In this document: positions 11,711 to 23,090 of the stretch, piece after piece
Layout: the number at the start of each line of letters is the position of its first letter
Position numbering within the stretch: position 1 is the first letter of the stretch
Source of the DNA: Angiostrongylus vasorum
Lineage: Eukaryota > Nematoda > Chromadorea > Rhabditida > Metastrongylidae
Length of the DNA stretch: 64,000 bases
Assembly: GCA_018806985.1 (NCBI GenBank)
Contig: JADANN010000099.1
Location: 4,249,501-4,313,500, forward strand
Reading direction: 5' to 3'
Notes under the pieces: generated by a model
Told to the model about the DNA's origin: nothing
The model's input: only the letters and a program-made list of their open reading frames with translations
The model's database searches: none
Position numbers and translations under genes: made by a program

Positions 11711-11990
11711 TATAAAAGGATAAAGCTCTTGGCATTGATCAATTCCTAAGAGATCCGCCATGCATTCATTTCATTAAATATCGTTCGGAGGTGACTGGAT
11801 GCATATCTGGCCTTTACAATGAGTCGCGGTGGCCTACCGATGTTTCGAGCCAGTGCTGCTATCCTCCCAGACAAGTCTAGTACAAATTCATCGACTCGGG
11901 AGGGATGGAAGGCTTGGTGGACTATGGGCGCAGAGATCGATTCCACGTGCGTGTCGCAGAGCGCCTCCGTCCACTGCGTTGCACGCGCCC
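11711..11990 (-). repeat. SINE1, near full-length copy
   Basis: All family blocks are present on the minus strand: terminal TATAAAAGGATAAAGCTCTT (plus-strand reading), core around 11870-11920, B box GAGATCGATTCC and head ending GCACGCGCCC. It produces open frames in both directions over 11746-12109; these are repeat sequence, not genes. Confidence 0.85.
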
Positions 11991-13249
11991 AGATGAGAGC
12001 ATTATTTTCGGAATTGAAGATTGCCATGAATGCCCATGGTCGTCACAACAAACTCAAACCACCTCTCGAAATGTTCTTTCAATTCCAAACCGTCGATCTC
12101 AATGAGTAGCTCTTCATGGATAAGCCTTACGTACCACTCAAACGCACCTACGTGTAGGAAAGAGCTAGATCTCAGATATAGTAAATAGCTTCCTCAAACA
12201 AGATATCTGCTCATTTGAAAGGCAAAGTTGATAGGATTTATGAAGAAAGAAACTACAAACGAATGCTTATTGCTGATTGATAGCAATTTTACTTCTCCTC
12301 TTTCTCAACATGTTTTCCGTTTTTCTCACGAAAGCCAAACATCACAGTCAAGACTGTGATGGCATAAGAATAAGAAATATAATGCAGAAATATGAATTTT
12401 TCCTACTGATTCCGCGTTATTCGATAACAACAGGAAGACGCAAAAGGACGACAACAAGCAATCGCTAATGGCACCGCTAGGCCCGGAAACAAAACCGTCC
12501 CATATTCCACAGGTATACAGTGACGTAATATGATGTACCGTGAATTGGCAAAGAAAACTTTATATCGATAATTGGATCGTAAGTGAAACTCTGCACACAA
12601 TTTCACTTCGCAGTTGGAAAGCTCGCTTACTGTTGTCCAAAGAAGGCCGAGAAGAAGGCGTTTCCGGCTTCTCTTTCAAGGCAACCGCCGTTGTAAACTG
12701 GAGGAAGATTTGCAACACTAAAACCAACTTTCTTCCAAAACAATTCCTGAAATTTCCTTAACCTTAGGGCTTAAGTGAACTACTGCGTAAAAACTTTGAA
12801 ATTCATTTCGATCTATGTCATCTGACATTGGATAAACAAATTGCGTTACAAAGCACTTTGACACTGAAACGGTAAGCTACCTTACGTCTAGTTGCCACTA
12901 TGAGACGATATGCCACTAAGAATCAGACTTAAAACATCGCCATAAGTAAAACAAAGACATTCCTAGAGAAGTTGTAGAAATGTTACAAAGTATGATAGTG
13001 CGTGATCTAAATATAAGTTGTCACATTGCATTCATCTGGTTTCGGCGGAGTGGTTTTGACGGCTTTCTAATTTATCAAAATTTGGAAAGACGCTTCGACA
13101 ACCAGCGAGATCCATCGAATACAAAAGAATCATCATGAAATACTGGTTGTATTAACCAAGTATATTAATTAACTCTTTTCATGTTAATATTTTTTTCACT
13201 TCGTGCATAATAGGTAACATCGTCGTGATGCTCAAATCTCAATAATTTT
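11991..13249. other. No recognised feature
   Basis: AT-rich sequence without a repeat match or coding exon I can support. Confidence 0.45.
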
Positions 13250-13650
13250 ACTAGTTTTTGTTCTCCCAACGGTTTACCGCCTCATCGTGGCTGGGAGGTG
13301 TTCCTGGATGTCGGACTGCGATGTATAGTGGGGGATTCGTCCCCCCCGGCAGGGTCTCCCAATCTGAAAAGGAGTCTGGCGCTTCCATCAGGAAGCCTAG
13401 CTTAGAGCAAACCAATGCGAGGATCCACCACTGTCCTGGTACCAAACCATTCACATGGTGGTTAATCTCCGAGTCACAAAGGCAGCGAGCATCTGTGGTG
13501 GTGACGACCTGCGGCAGACTTTGGCCTGGCTGACCTCGGGATTCCAGGGAACCACAGTGGCTAAGCCAGCGAAACTCCGAAAAAACGAAAATTACGCTAG
13601 GGCCTGCACAATCAGTAATGAGGGGGCCATCCAAGTATCCAAGTAAGTAT
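13250..13650 (-). repeat. U1 repeat, long copy with an open frame of 127 codons
   Basis: The most complete copy of the U1 family. In the family's orientation (minus strand here) it begins TACTTGGATACTTGGATGGC and ends near CCGTTGGGAGAAC. It is GC-rich compared with its flanks and recurs at 8.5, 22.3, 43.7, 53.3 and 59 kb. A minus-strand frame over 13251-13634 stays open, starting MDGPLITDCAGPSVIFVFSE and ending in HDEAVNRWENKN. I recognise no domain, and in the other copies the same frame is broken, so I treat it as repeat DNA. No tRNA-like head or transposase terminus was recognised. Confidence 0.75.
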
Positions 13651-15113
13651 TAGTTTCTGCCCAACTTGGAATAAAAGTCTGACTTATTGAGCGAGTTTAT
13701 GTGTAAGTGTAGTGCACACACATGTCTCAGTGAATGTAAAACTTAGCGGTAACTTCTGTTCGCTGTTATTCCCCCCTAGATGTTATATCCAGAAACGATT
13801 TACTTTGTAATCCAAAGTTCACTGTAAAGTTGAAGGAATGCTGACTTCAGTACGCGATGTACAGTCCCTATAAAATTTCAGTCTAGGATATTTGGAGACT
13901 TGGAAGTGCTTCATATGTTATTCTCCTGTAAATATACAATTTTACGGTCATCAAGCTCCATAGAATGTAGTTTAGTCTTATGAAAGAGATTTCCACGAAA
14001 CAAGAGACACACAATAAATAACTCGATGCAGGTAAGACAGCTGTAATGCGGTGGTATCTTGGATCATTCACATTCTCTTGTCGTGCACTATACTTAGCTA
14101 TGCGAAAATGGTGTGAAGTTGATCTATACAGCACGAGAAAAGGCACACGAATGAGAGGAATTCTGGATATTTGATAAAACAACGGAGTTAAAAAGAGGAA
14201 GTGTGGAGGACAGCCACACAAGAACGTTTGTATATTATCCCATCCAGCGAGATCGTATTTCAATATCTTATCTTTTGTAAGTATATTAATGACGTACTAG
14301 GAAATTACATGCAATGGTGAATGCGTCAGTGGATTAAGAATGGCTTTTATTGATTATACTTGCTTTCAAGCAGAAGTGAACTTGTTCTGAATAATCAGTT
14401 TTGGTCCTCTTCGACCGCAGGCGAGGATTTGCGATACCCAAAGCGAAGGATAAACGCCACTTGTCGAAAACATTGGTGTGAACCTTGCGTTTTGGATGTG
14501 GATATCTTTTTCAAGAAGCGCTTTGACGACAGAATATAAAGCGCCTCTGAGGTATATTTAAAAAATAACCCTGATATATCGTCTAAGGTACCGAAGCTGA
14601 GAAACTTCGGATAAACCAAGTAGATTTTAGTGAAATTTCCATGTATTTGAAACAGCCCTATAAAACTTTGTTCAGTTTAGCATTTTATACGGCTGCATTT
14701 CAAGTAGTGTGCAAGTAGGATTAATTGAATTTTATGCCTTTCTCCATATTCAAATATTGACTGAGACAATGCTAAGGGTAATAAAGAATGAAGTACAAAC
14801 CATTTCACATCGTGCAAAACGAATGAGACTAAATTGGACTTATCATAGTTGATGGGTTTGATGAGTACTGAGTTATGCTGTACGGCGAGCATTGTGCTAT
14901 GTGGTGTGCACAACAGACAGGAGAACCATGAGAACTCTTGAGAACTGATTTCTCGTTGAGATTTCACACCAATATAATTCTGAAGAGGTCTTAAAATAAG
15001 GATGATGCAGTAAATTTTACATCCCGACGGCAACAATGATTACTATGAGCACTACAGGAAATCGAGACATCATCAAGCCTTCTTCCGCCGATTCATAAGT
15101 GAATGTGCAACCC
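13651..15113. other. No recognised feature
   Basis: Two minus-strand frames of 126 and 119 codons (13883-14263 and 14677-15036) are AT-rich and lack domain signals. I see no splice pattern supporting them. Confidence 0.4.
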
Positions 15114-15245
15114 GATTCCACCTGGTGAGCATCGAAATTGCGAGTGCCTACTCTCTAGTGAGACTTCATTGTAGTTACTACCAGGACGGCCTACCTTGTA
15201 CTAACCTTTACGTCGATCAGTAACTTCCCAGCTACCGAATCAATC
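15114..15245 (+). repeat. U1 repeat, short degraded fragment
   Basis: The stretch GTTACTACCAGGACGG followed by CCTTGTACTAACC matches an internal block of U1, compare 22546-22585. Flanking similarity is weak. Confidence 0.4.
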
Positions 15246-15805
15246 AATTTGATCTTCGCAAGCTTTGATGGAAGTTAAATCCTCTGGGAACGTCAGCGTT
15301 CGAGAATAAATAAATAGTGTAAAAAACAATCTCGTGTATGCTCATCAAGAATGCAGTAAATTACAAAGCACAGTGTTTTGTGCGGACCTACCGTCTATCT
15401 CTTACTATTATGTACTTTGTAAAACTTCAAAATAACTTAGTGCTGGGTGGAAGCGATTGTCTTAATCATCCCAATTCTCCGGTGGGAAAAAAGGAATTTG
15501 TCAGTAGTTCTGCAATGTAGAGTTGGAGACAGAAATGAAAATGCATGATAAATACGATTTCAAAGGCGCGACAAGGAGGTTATAAAACGGATTGTAATAT
15601 TAGATTACTCTGATATTAATGCAGTTTTGTAATTTCGTTTTCTCAGTTTGTGTTTTTTAAATTATACTATCGTTCCTTATTCTCTTCGTCTCTGTGCTTT
15701 GCCTATTTTTCTTTTCATCTGTGTCATGCTCCTTTATGTTGCCACAAACTGTGTTACACGAATAACATTGCCCACCGTAAGTTGAAATTGCAAAGTATAG
15801 AAAAG
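15246..15805. other. No recognised feature
   Basis: AT-rich spacer with nothing I can name. Confidence 0.45.
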
Positions 15806-16084
15806 GTAAGGATAAAGCTCTCGGCGTTGATCAATCGCTGATGGATCCGCCATCCATTCGACTTCATTAAGCATCCATTGGAGGTGATGAATGCATATTT
15901 GGCCTTCACAATGACTCGCGGTGGCCCACCGATGTATCGAGTCAGTGCTGCTCTCCTCCCAGACAGTCAGTGCTGCTCTCTCCCAGACGAGTCTGGTACC
16001 AATTTGCCACCATCCCCGGAGGGATGGAAGGCTTGGTGGGCGATGGGCGGCAGGGCGCGTCCGACCACTGCCCCACACGCGCCC
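15806..16084 (-). repeat. SINE1 copy with an internal 25-bp tandem duplication
   Basis: A good family member on the minus strand, with a terminal GATAAAGCTCTCGGCG and the head near CCACACGCGCCC (plus-strand reading). Unlike other copies, GTCAGTGCTGCTCTC occurs twice, at 15941-15965 and 15966-15990. This duplicates part of the sequence next to the core. The B box is also eroded. Confidence 0.85.
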
Positions 16085-16794
16085 TTTTATTACAAAGTAT
16101 AGGGACTGAATACAGCGATTGCACATTTTGTTTTCAGTTTCACATTATCAAACATCACTCCATGTGCAGATTCCATCAATTCTTTCGTTCAATTCGTCTC
16201 CTTACATCTATCATCATCTATCATCCATGAAAGTCTTCATATGTGGATGTGGTTTCAGCTACTTGAGAAATTTGGTGAATATTTGGTGAATGGGTTTGGT
16301 TTTTTATGAATGCCGTTGATTGCTGATGGAGACGGTTTCCCCTGTAATCCTGAGATGCCCTTGTTAAACGTTCCTAGATTTGGGGATACGTTAGAGCTCC
16401 CCGGAGTAGTTTTGTAACAACTCTCAGACTACACTAATTGGAAGTTGGTCCTGGTCTGGGATGGAAACCATGGTCTTGTGCATAATAAGCCACGCGCTGC
16501 CACTGTTCCATTCGCGCCCCGTCGTATATGTGAAGTATATAAATCGCAGAAGTTGTAGATTGCAAGTATACCAAATGGCATGCAAGTAGTCTATATTTCA
16601 AGAGTTTTGTGGAGTAAATCAATCACACCGTAATGTTTTTAAGATCAATGGGATGTTAGGTCAAGAGTCTGAAACAAGACGCACTATGTGGTGAAACAGT
16701 GATGGTCGAATACCCCTCTTACTGATAAATAGTTTCCATAATAAATCTATGGTAGATTTACACCAATACACCTCTCCTTGACCTAGGAATGACT
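16085..16794. other. No recognised feature
   Basis: No coding or repeat signal I can support. Confidence 0.45.
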
Positions 16795-16920
16795 TTCTTT
16801 TAACCTCGGCATTGATCAATAATTCCCAGTTTTATTGATGAGCAAAGATGAGTTAATTATTATAACATTTATTAACTCGCAATAGCTAACCTTACGGCGG
16901 TTTCGCATTCCTCAGGGCCG
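16795..16920 (+). repeat. FB element, half copy
   Basis: Begins TTTTAACCTCGGCATTGATC, continues through TTGATGAGCAAAG, and ends in GGCGGTTTCGCATTCCTCAG. The order matches the left arm of the palindromic copies, in diverged form. The right arm is absent. Confidence 0.55.
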
Positions 16921-18119
16921 TTTTGTTTTTCGTAAGCCTTCCAATTATTTCCTAGAGATCTGTCACACAGAGTTTTACATAGGTGAGAAACGAATGTTGA
17001 ATGATATTCCTCACCTACGTAGGACCCCCGTGCGGTTGGTCTCCACCAAATAAACGGAAGACTTTAGAAGAACAAAACAGCCCTACTGAAGGCAAAAGAG
17101 TCAAAACATCAGTTATTGCGAAATGGTAAACACAAGTCTCCTTAATTATTTATCATCTTATAGCGTGGCAAAAAGTTGCTTCCGAGTGCCAAAGTAGAGA
17201 TGTCTTCATGGAAACGCTCCATCGTCGACGAAATAAATTCGTCCGAGTTCCTTTAAATTACTAAGCTTAGAGGGAAGCTTTATACAGACAATAGCCGCTA
17301 AAACATCTGTATTCGATAAGCTATAACTCAGTGTAAGAAATGCGCAGAAGAAATCTGTGAGTCTAAGTATACCAATGGTTGTGAGGCGACCGCACATGGA
17401 GTCACACCGGTTATTGTACCCCTGAGATTTCACTTCACATAAGGTCAAATCATCGTGTACGTGTTGAATGTACAAAAGTTGTTGCTAGTGGAAGACGCAA
17501 GATCGTCTTAAGGAAACAAAGTATTCCAAGAGATTATTTGGCATTTGACTAAATGGCCTTCAAAATACAACTGTTGTCAAAATATGTGTAGGTGAACTTG
17601 CGCCATAAACTGGTATAAAACATGAACGCAGATGTTATTCAGAAATAAAGCGACAGCCTTTGTGGAAATGGAATTTACTTCCTTTCAGAGACAAATTGAA
17701 ATAATTCTCTATTAGTTTTTCTTCCATTTCTCCTACTAGCGGCACAAATTCGATTTGAGCGCTATGTCGTTACATAATTGTTAAAGCGGTATCAGAGCGT
17801 TTCCCCATTTTACCACAAGTAGGCACCATTCTCTGTGTATCCTAGAAAGGGTTTGTAATCTTGTGATCAGGCTTCTCCTGGGATAACGATAGATGTCGAC
17901 AATGATGTACATGTAGCTGGGTTTCCGGATGTAAATATGAAATTCACTCTCACCTTAGGGTTCGCCATATTTACGTTAAAAATTACAATGTATTACAAAG
18001 AGATCATGGTAATGCGGTGAAAAAAGCACTGCACTCTTACAAGTCCTTTCAAGTTATTTAACAACTATTTAAACCGTTTTCAGTGCTTTTCATCGAGGAT
18101 AAGATGCACCAATTCCCTT
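16921..18119. other. No recognised feature
   Basis: AT-rich sequence. An 89-codon minus-strand frame at 17206-17475 has no recognisable features. Confidence 0.45.
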
Positions 18120-18390
18120 AACCTATCAGCGTTAAGAAATTTATACCAAACTTGTCTTGGAAATGAACACCTTCTGTAATCCAAATGGGAAAGCTGTAGC
18201 CTGAATATTTCAGGACTCCAGGAGAATAGACTCGACAAGCATTCAACGACTTTCATCGCGTAAGGAAAATCTCAAGCAGTAGCCGACTCCCACAGGGAAA
18301 AGTTAAAAGCCTGAAAGACTTTAGTACATGACCGATGCGAGAAAACGAATGCAATGAAAAGAGTGCTAGAACCCCACAAAATAGATTTTA
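18120..18390 (+). repeat. SINE2, copy without its head
   Basis: Starts inside the core (TTATACCAAACTTGTCTTGG) and continues with the family tail: GGACTCCAGGAGAATAGACTCG, shortened here by decay, then CAAGCAGTAGCCG and GATGCGAGAAAACGAATGC. The tRNA-like head is missing, as in a 5'-truncated SINE insertion. Confidence 0.65.
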
Positions 18391-18509
18391 CATTGGTAAT
18401 GTAAAATGTATGGATGAAACACCAATTGGGTGCTAGTAGTTGAAGAGGTCGATGAAAATAGTGAATTTTTACTACCTACTATTCGTCGAAGTTTCGGATG
18501 ACTTCTGAT

Positions 18510-18825
18510 TCTAGTGCAGTGGGTAGATACACCGTCGTTCAGGAAACAAAGGCGCCTGTTCGACCCCCCCTTGCTGACGCGCCCTCCAATCCTCCCCTCG
18601 TGCGACTGCCTTGGCCCAGCTATCTTTAAGATTGCACGGAGGTTTACCCGATCAGCATTTTACTGCATTCATAAAGAAGACGAAAGCATCAATCAGCAGC
18701 AGAAAAACACACGAAATGTTCGAAGACCACTGTGAACGATGATGATTGCAAAGACAACGGATTGGTTGCGAGAAGTGTTGGGATCCGCGTTGCAAATGTC
18801 AAGACGAGCCGTGTAAAATAATAAA
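18510..18825 (+). repeat. SINE2, divergent copy
   Basis: The head (TAGTGCAGTGGGTAGATACA) has a B-box-like TGTTCGACCCCCC. A shortened core and the tail follow, with GATCAGCATTTTACTGC, CAGCAGAAAAACACACG and AGAAGTGTTGGGATCCGCG. It may be an older subfamily. Confidence 0.6.
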
Positions 18826-18905
18826 AAAAATGTATAATATACTGCAGGGCGCCTAGCACATATACATACGTGTGTATGTATGTGTATATATAAATAGATA
18901 TAAAC

Positions 18906-18908
<3 letters not shown>

Positions 18909-18943
<35 letters not shown>
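18909..18943. repeat. (TA)n microsatellite
   Basis: Alternating run of about 35 bases directly upstream of a SINE1 copy. Confidence 0.95.
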
Positions 18944-18945
<2 letters not shown>

Positions 18946-18948
18946 GTG

Positions 18949-19230
18949 AGGGCGCGTGTGACACAGTGGTTGGAGGCGCCACTGCGACACATACGTGAAT
19001 TGATCCCCGCGCCCATGGTGCACCAAGCCTTCCATCCCTCCGGGGTCGGCAAATTGGTACCAGACTTGTCTGGGAGGATAGCAGCACTGGCTCGATACAT
19101 CGGTAGACCACCGCAAGTCATTGTAAAGGCCAGATATGCATTCAATCACCTCAAACGATACTTAATGAAGTCGAATGCATGGCGCATCCCTCAGGGGATT
19201 GATGAACGCCGAGAGCTTTATCCTTTACAG
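18949..19230 (+). repeat. SINE1, full-length reference copy inserted in TA repeats
   Basis: The cleanest plus-strand example. A-box region GACACAGTGGTTGGAGGCG is followed by B-box-like GAATTGATCCCCGC. The shared core lies at 19021-19073 and includes CCTCCGGGGTCGGCAAATTG and GTACCAGACTTGTCTGGG. The tail runs through ATGCATTCAATCACCTC to a terminal TTTATCCTTTACAG. A TA run borders each side, suggesting insertion into a TA tract. The open frames over it are repeat artefacts. Confidence 0.9.
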
Positions 19231-19234
<4 letters not shown>

Positions 19235-19272
<38 letters not shown>

Positions 19273-19297
19273 TATGTATACATACATACATATATGT
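19235..19297. repeat. TA-rich microsatellite
   Basis: A pure TA run grading into TACATA and TATGTA variants, immediately after the SINE1 tail. Confidence 0.9.
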
Positions 19298-19324
19298 GTA
19301 TCAAGCAGCAGCCGTAGCTAAAAT

Positions 19325-19500
19325 ACAGGAGAGAAAGGCGAAACGAACGACCCGGATGGTGTGGTGATGAACTCGTTGGTGCGCGGAAAGGGTAATGGTG
19401 GGTTCTATCCGCAACACATACACCTGTCGAAGGAGTTTTGCGAATATCTCAGCATCATTTTGATTATATTTCACACCATACCCTGCTGTGAAAAAAATAG
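19325..19500 (+). repeat. DH-family module, single copy
   Basis: One tRNA-like module of the DH family: leading GCGAAACGAACGACCCGG, A-box-like TGGTGTGGTGATG, B-box region GGGTTCTATCCGC, then GGAGTTTTGCGAATATCTCA and ATTATATTTCACACC. No inverted partner is adjacent, so it is a solo half or a rearranged copy. Confidence 0.65.
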
Positions 19501-19540
19501 GCATCAGATAAAAAAATGGCTATATTATATAAATGTATAT

Positions 19541-19567
19541 GTATGTGTATATATATATATATATATT
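19541..19567. repeat. (TG/TA)n microsatellite
   Basis: Short run of GTATGTGTATATATAT type. Confidence 0.85.
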
Positions 19568-19819
19568 TCGGAATTTCGGCTTACACATCGTCCATCCTTG
19601 AGCGATCGGCCATTTTTTTCATCCCTACAAACAACTAGTAGGAAGACCGAGTGAAGGAATCGTTGTCGAAAAGATACTTTCTTTGGATCCATATCGTAGT
19701 GAGAACCTGGATACGCCTTTGCAAAGTTAAGTCAGGTCTCCAAGAAGGACCAAATTGCTCAATCAGCAATAAGCCAGCCTCATACTCCGAACACTGAGTG
19801 GTCCCGTCTATGACGTCAG

Positions 19820-21850
19820 CCGATGAGACGATCGGTGAGAGGCGACAAAATCTAGAGCTACGCAGGGCGTCACTGGAACCAGATCTGGCGAAAACATCCA
19901 CGATACGCCATGGAGATAGTTTCTTACTCCGCACGTATAATGCCAAAACATTCCCTGCAGGAGCTTCTCTTCACGCCCTTCTTGAAGCCGTCGACCGCTT
20001 TAAATTCCATATGATGTCTCTACAAATAACGAAAGGCAGGAAGACCGATATAAGCTAATCAAACAAAAGGGGTCCATGTCATCCGCGGAGAAAAGGTTTC
20101 GTTACGAAATTTCGGTGGCCTAGATTTTGTTGTGCATTCCTCCATTGTCTATCTTGTCGTTTCCCACATGTCCTTTCCACTCTCATGGCCGTCGTCCATT
20201 TTCAGCCAAACGTTTCAAGAAATTGACCCCGATCAGACTCAGTGACTGATGCAGCTGACAGGTACGAACTAGATGCGTTTTATTATCAGTTGGAGGAAGG
20301 TCGACCGTATCCTGACAAGTAGAAGGTCGTGAGTAGTTGACATTTCGATAGTCCAGCTGTTCATGCTGGCTCCGATCACCACATTCTTTGTGCCAAGATT
20401 CTGTCCATCTGTAAGCTGGAAAAAAAAGTAATGTCATCGAGCACGAGGAAAAAGCCTAGCTCTTCATAAAAAGAACATTTTGAACGGAATCCTTTCCAAG
20501 CGTACCCGACAGGTAAAAGAAGACCCAAGCAAACAATAAGAGTTATTTCTCGAAGGAGCTAAAAGTTGTGCCGAATTTCCCTCAATTTCTCAATAAAGAC
20601 ACTCAAGTGGGATCTCCATTAACGTCGAAGAACTGCTGGAAAAAGAGGAAAATTGAAGCTTGATCCAACTGCAATACGCTTAACACAGTTAGAAATAAAT
20701 GCCGGTTGAGGAAGAGCTTTTGCAGGAAGAATCGGCATAGGCGGAAGAAACTACTGGCGGAAGCAGAGAAAAGAACTGGGCTAAAAAAATGTCGTCGAGG
20801 CTTGTGCGACTATAATACTACGCTATTAGTCCTGATGAAGAAGATGGGATCACCAAAACTTCCTGCCATGATATTGAATTAACAACGGAAATGTTCTACA
20901 CCAAGCTTTTCCTTTCCACAACCCTCGTCCAAGGCCATTAAATTCCCGGTAGAGAAAAACTATGTGGAATTCTTTCGTCAAAGATTCGATTTGCGCTAGA
21001 ATTCATGAAAAAAAGGCATAACTACAAGATCTGATATTATCACCGCCGACTTTATTTAGAGTTGGAAGCTACAATTTACATGTACTTCTCGTAAACCATA
21101 TGACAGCCTGCCTTCAAAAGGAAAAAAATCCCAGACCAGTGGAGAACGTCGCGCACGATCATTCTACCCTAGAAACATGACCGAAGGGATTCTCGTAACT
21201 ATCGTCCGATATGTTTGTTGAGTGTGCTCTACAACCTTTTAACGAAGGTTACGCTGTAGCGCGTACTAAGGATATTGGATGAGGAGCAACCAGTTGAGTG
21301 AGCAGGATTTCAACAAAATTTTTGAAGCGTAGACCAGATCTAAACTGTGTTTAGGGTCACTGAAGTTTGTCGGGAATACCACCTGCCCATAGTCCTAACT
21401 TTTGTCGACTACGAAAAAAAGCGTTTGACATTGTCGAAAGAAATGGAATGCTACCAGCTCTCTTCAACCAAAGAGTAGACCCGCCCTGCATAGGAACTCT
21501 GTCCCACTGTTATAGGAACTGCACTACGAAAATACAGCTTTTCCATCGACCTCTTATCATGCCTCTACAAAAAGGGTTTGACAAGGTGACATGGTATCGC
21601 GAAAGCGGTTTGGTGTCGCACAACAGTGGGTAATGAAGTCAATCGATTGGGATGAGAAAGGCATATGTCTTGGTGCAAAATTCTTTTCAAAACTTCGTTC
21701 CGCCGTCGACATCGTCATCTTTTGTAGAAGTACAACGAGGCAGAGACCATGATCAACTGTACCACGGAGGCCCTTGTCTTGCGTTTCTCACAGCGGGTTT
21801 TCTACCTATAGCTGCTAACAGCAATCATGCAAATCACCCTTACTAATGTA
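19820..21850 (+). pseudogene. RTE-II retrotransposon, decayed copy
   Basis: A second RTE-clade lineage, different from RTE-I. The endonuclease start is visible near 19900-20030 (LLRTYNAKTFPAGASLHALL). The rest of the endonuclease is shortened and broken. A linker block near 20690-20820 (LLAEAEKRTGLKKCRRG) and reverse-transcriptase blocks follow: RNYRPICLLSVLYN near 21195-21240, the region around 21395-21430 (TFVDYEKKAFDIVERN, with one shift) and IQLFHRPLIMP near 21530. The catalytic FADD is replaced by AVDIVIF near 21705, and stops and shifts are frequent, so it cannot work. It ends just before a SINE2 copy. Confidence 0.8.
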
Positions 21851-21866
21851 CATATATGTATATATA

Positions 21867-22232
21867 GGAAGCAGATAGCACAGTGGTACTGATGTCCGTC
21901 ACCGCAAGCATGGTGCTAGTTCGATTCCGCTCTGGGCCAACCAAGCCTCTCATCCTTTCGGAGTGGGAAAGTGGTATCGGACTTGTCTGGGGAAAAAATT
22001 TTCTGCAATCAATTGGGAACGCTCCAGCCAGGCTATCTCAGAACTCCAGGCAGAATTGCTCGCCCAGCATTCTGCGACGTTTAGGATGGAAATGAAAATC
22101 CTCAAGCAGCAACCGAACCCACACGTAAAAACTTGGAAGACGTTCCTGGATGATGTATGCAAGGAAATGAATTGGATGTGAGAAGTGCTAACACCCACAC
22201 AGTATACTTGAAGACGGATCAAATAAAATAAA
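21867..22232 (+). repeat. SINE2, full-length copy
   Basis: Head GCAGATAGCACAGTGGTACTG with B box GTTCGATTCCGC. The core is present with changes (GGAGTGGGAAAGTGGTATCG). The tail is complete from GCTCGCCCAGCATTCTGCG to GTGAGAAGTGCTAAC and ends A-rich. It sits directly behind the RTE-II copy. Confidence 0.85.
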
Positions 22233-22337
22233 AAAGCAAGAAAAAAATAAAATATGTTTATATGTATGATACACTATGGGACATAAAGTATATACATATT
22301 AAATATGACAACAGATGACTGCTATTGATAATGCTTT

Positions 22338-23090
22338 CTTAGATACTTGGGTGGTCCATCTTCACTGGTTGCACTGACCCCTGCATAATTTCCACTTTTT
22401 TCGGAGCTTTGCTGGTTTAGCCATTGTAGTTCCCTGAAGTCCCCAGGTCAGCCAGGCCAAAGTCGGTCCCATGTCGTGACCACCACAAGCAATCGCTGCC
22501 CTTGTGTATTAGAGGGAGATTTGCCTTCATATGACTAGTTTACTACCAGGACGGTGGTGGATCCTTGTATTGGTTTACTCTTAGATAGGTTTACCGATGG
22601 AAACATTCATGCTATAGTTACCCAGCAAGTAGCAGCCCCCAAGATGTGCTTTAGGCGTGCTCGTTTTGTCCGTTTCCAGTGAGGTCCTGTGCAGCCGGAG
22701 GCTTGATCGTTCTCACCGGTTCTGTCACCTCCCTATGTCGCAGAAGGAAGCGCCCAGTCTGCGTGCTACTGAGGCTTTGATTTTGCTGGTTTAGCTATTG
22801 TGTTTCCCTGAGTCCCGAGATCGGCCTAGCCGAAAGCGTTCTTCAGATCATTCCCATTCCAAGCAGACGCAGCACTTGTGGATCAGTGGAGGTTTCTCAC
22901 TATGCGACTAGTTTAATACCAGGAGCGTGGTGATTCCTTGTGTTTGTTAGCTATTATCTGGGTTTTCAGTTGTGAACGTCGGACTATTTCTTAGTTTAGA
23001 AGACCATGCTGCGGGAAACAGCCCTCCGTTGTATAGCGCAATTTGACAACCAGGAACGCCTTCCAGCCACGATGACGTTCTATTCTGCCG
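22338..23090 (+). repeat. U1 repeat, long composite copy
   Basis: The first part (22338-22600) follows the U1 order: TACTTGGGTGGTCCATCTTC, GGTCAGCCAGGCCAAAG, TACCAGGACGGTGGTGGATC. A segment follows (GTGCTTTAGGCGTGCTCG, TTTGTCCGTTTCCAG) that recurs at 59.0 kb. A second U1 start-like block is at 22775-22840 and a U1 end-like block at 22980-23085 (CAACCAGGAACGCC, then TTCCAGCCACGATGACG). It looks like two partial copies or a longer family member with internal repeats. Confidence 0.65.

Noticed and set aside
13883..14263. A 126-codon minus-strand frame
   Set aside because: AT-rich, no domain, no start or splice context; length is compatible with chance in 64 kb.
18693..19317. Overlapping frames of up to 150 codons with isoleucine-tyrosine runs
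   Set aside because: They are translations of a TA microsatellite plus a SINE1 copy in several frames, not genes. The same applies at 28105-28374 and 39130-39508.
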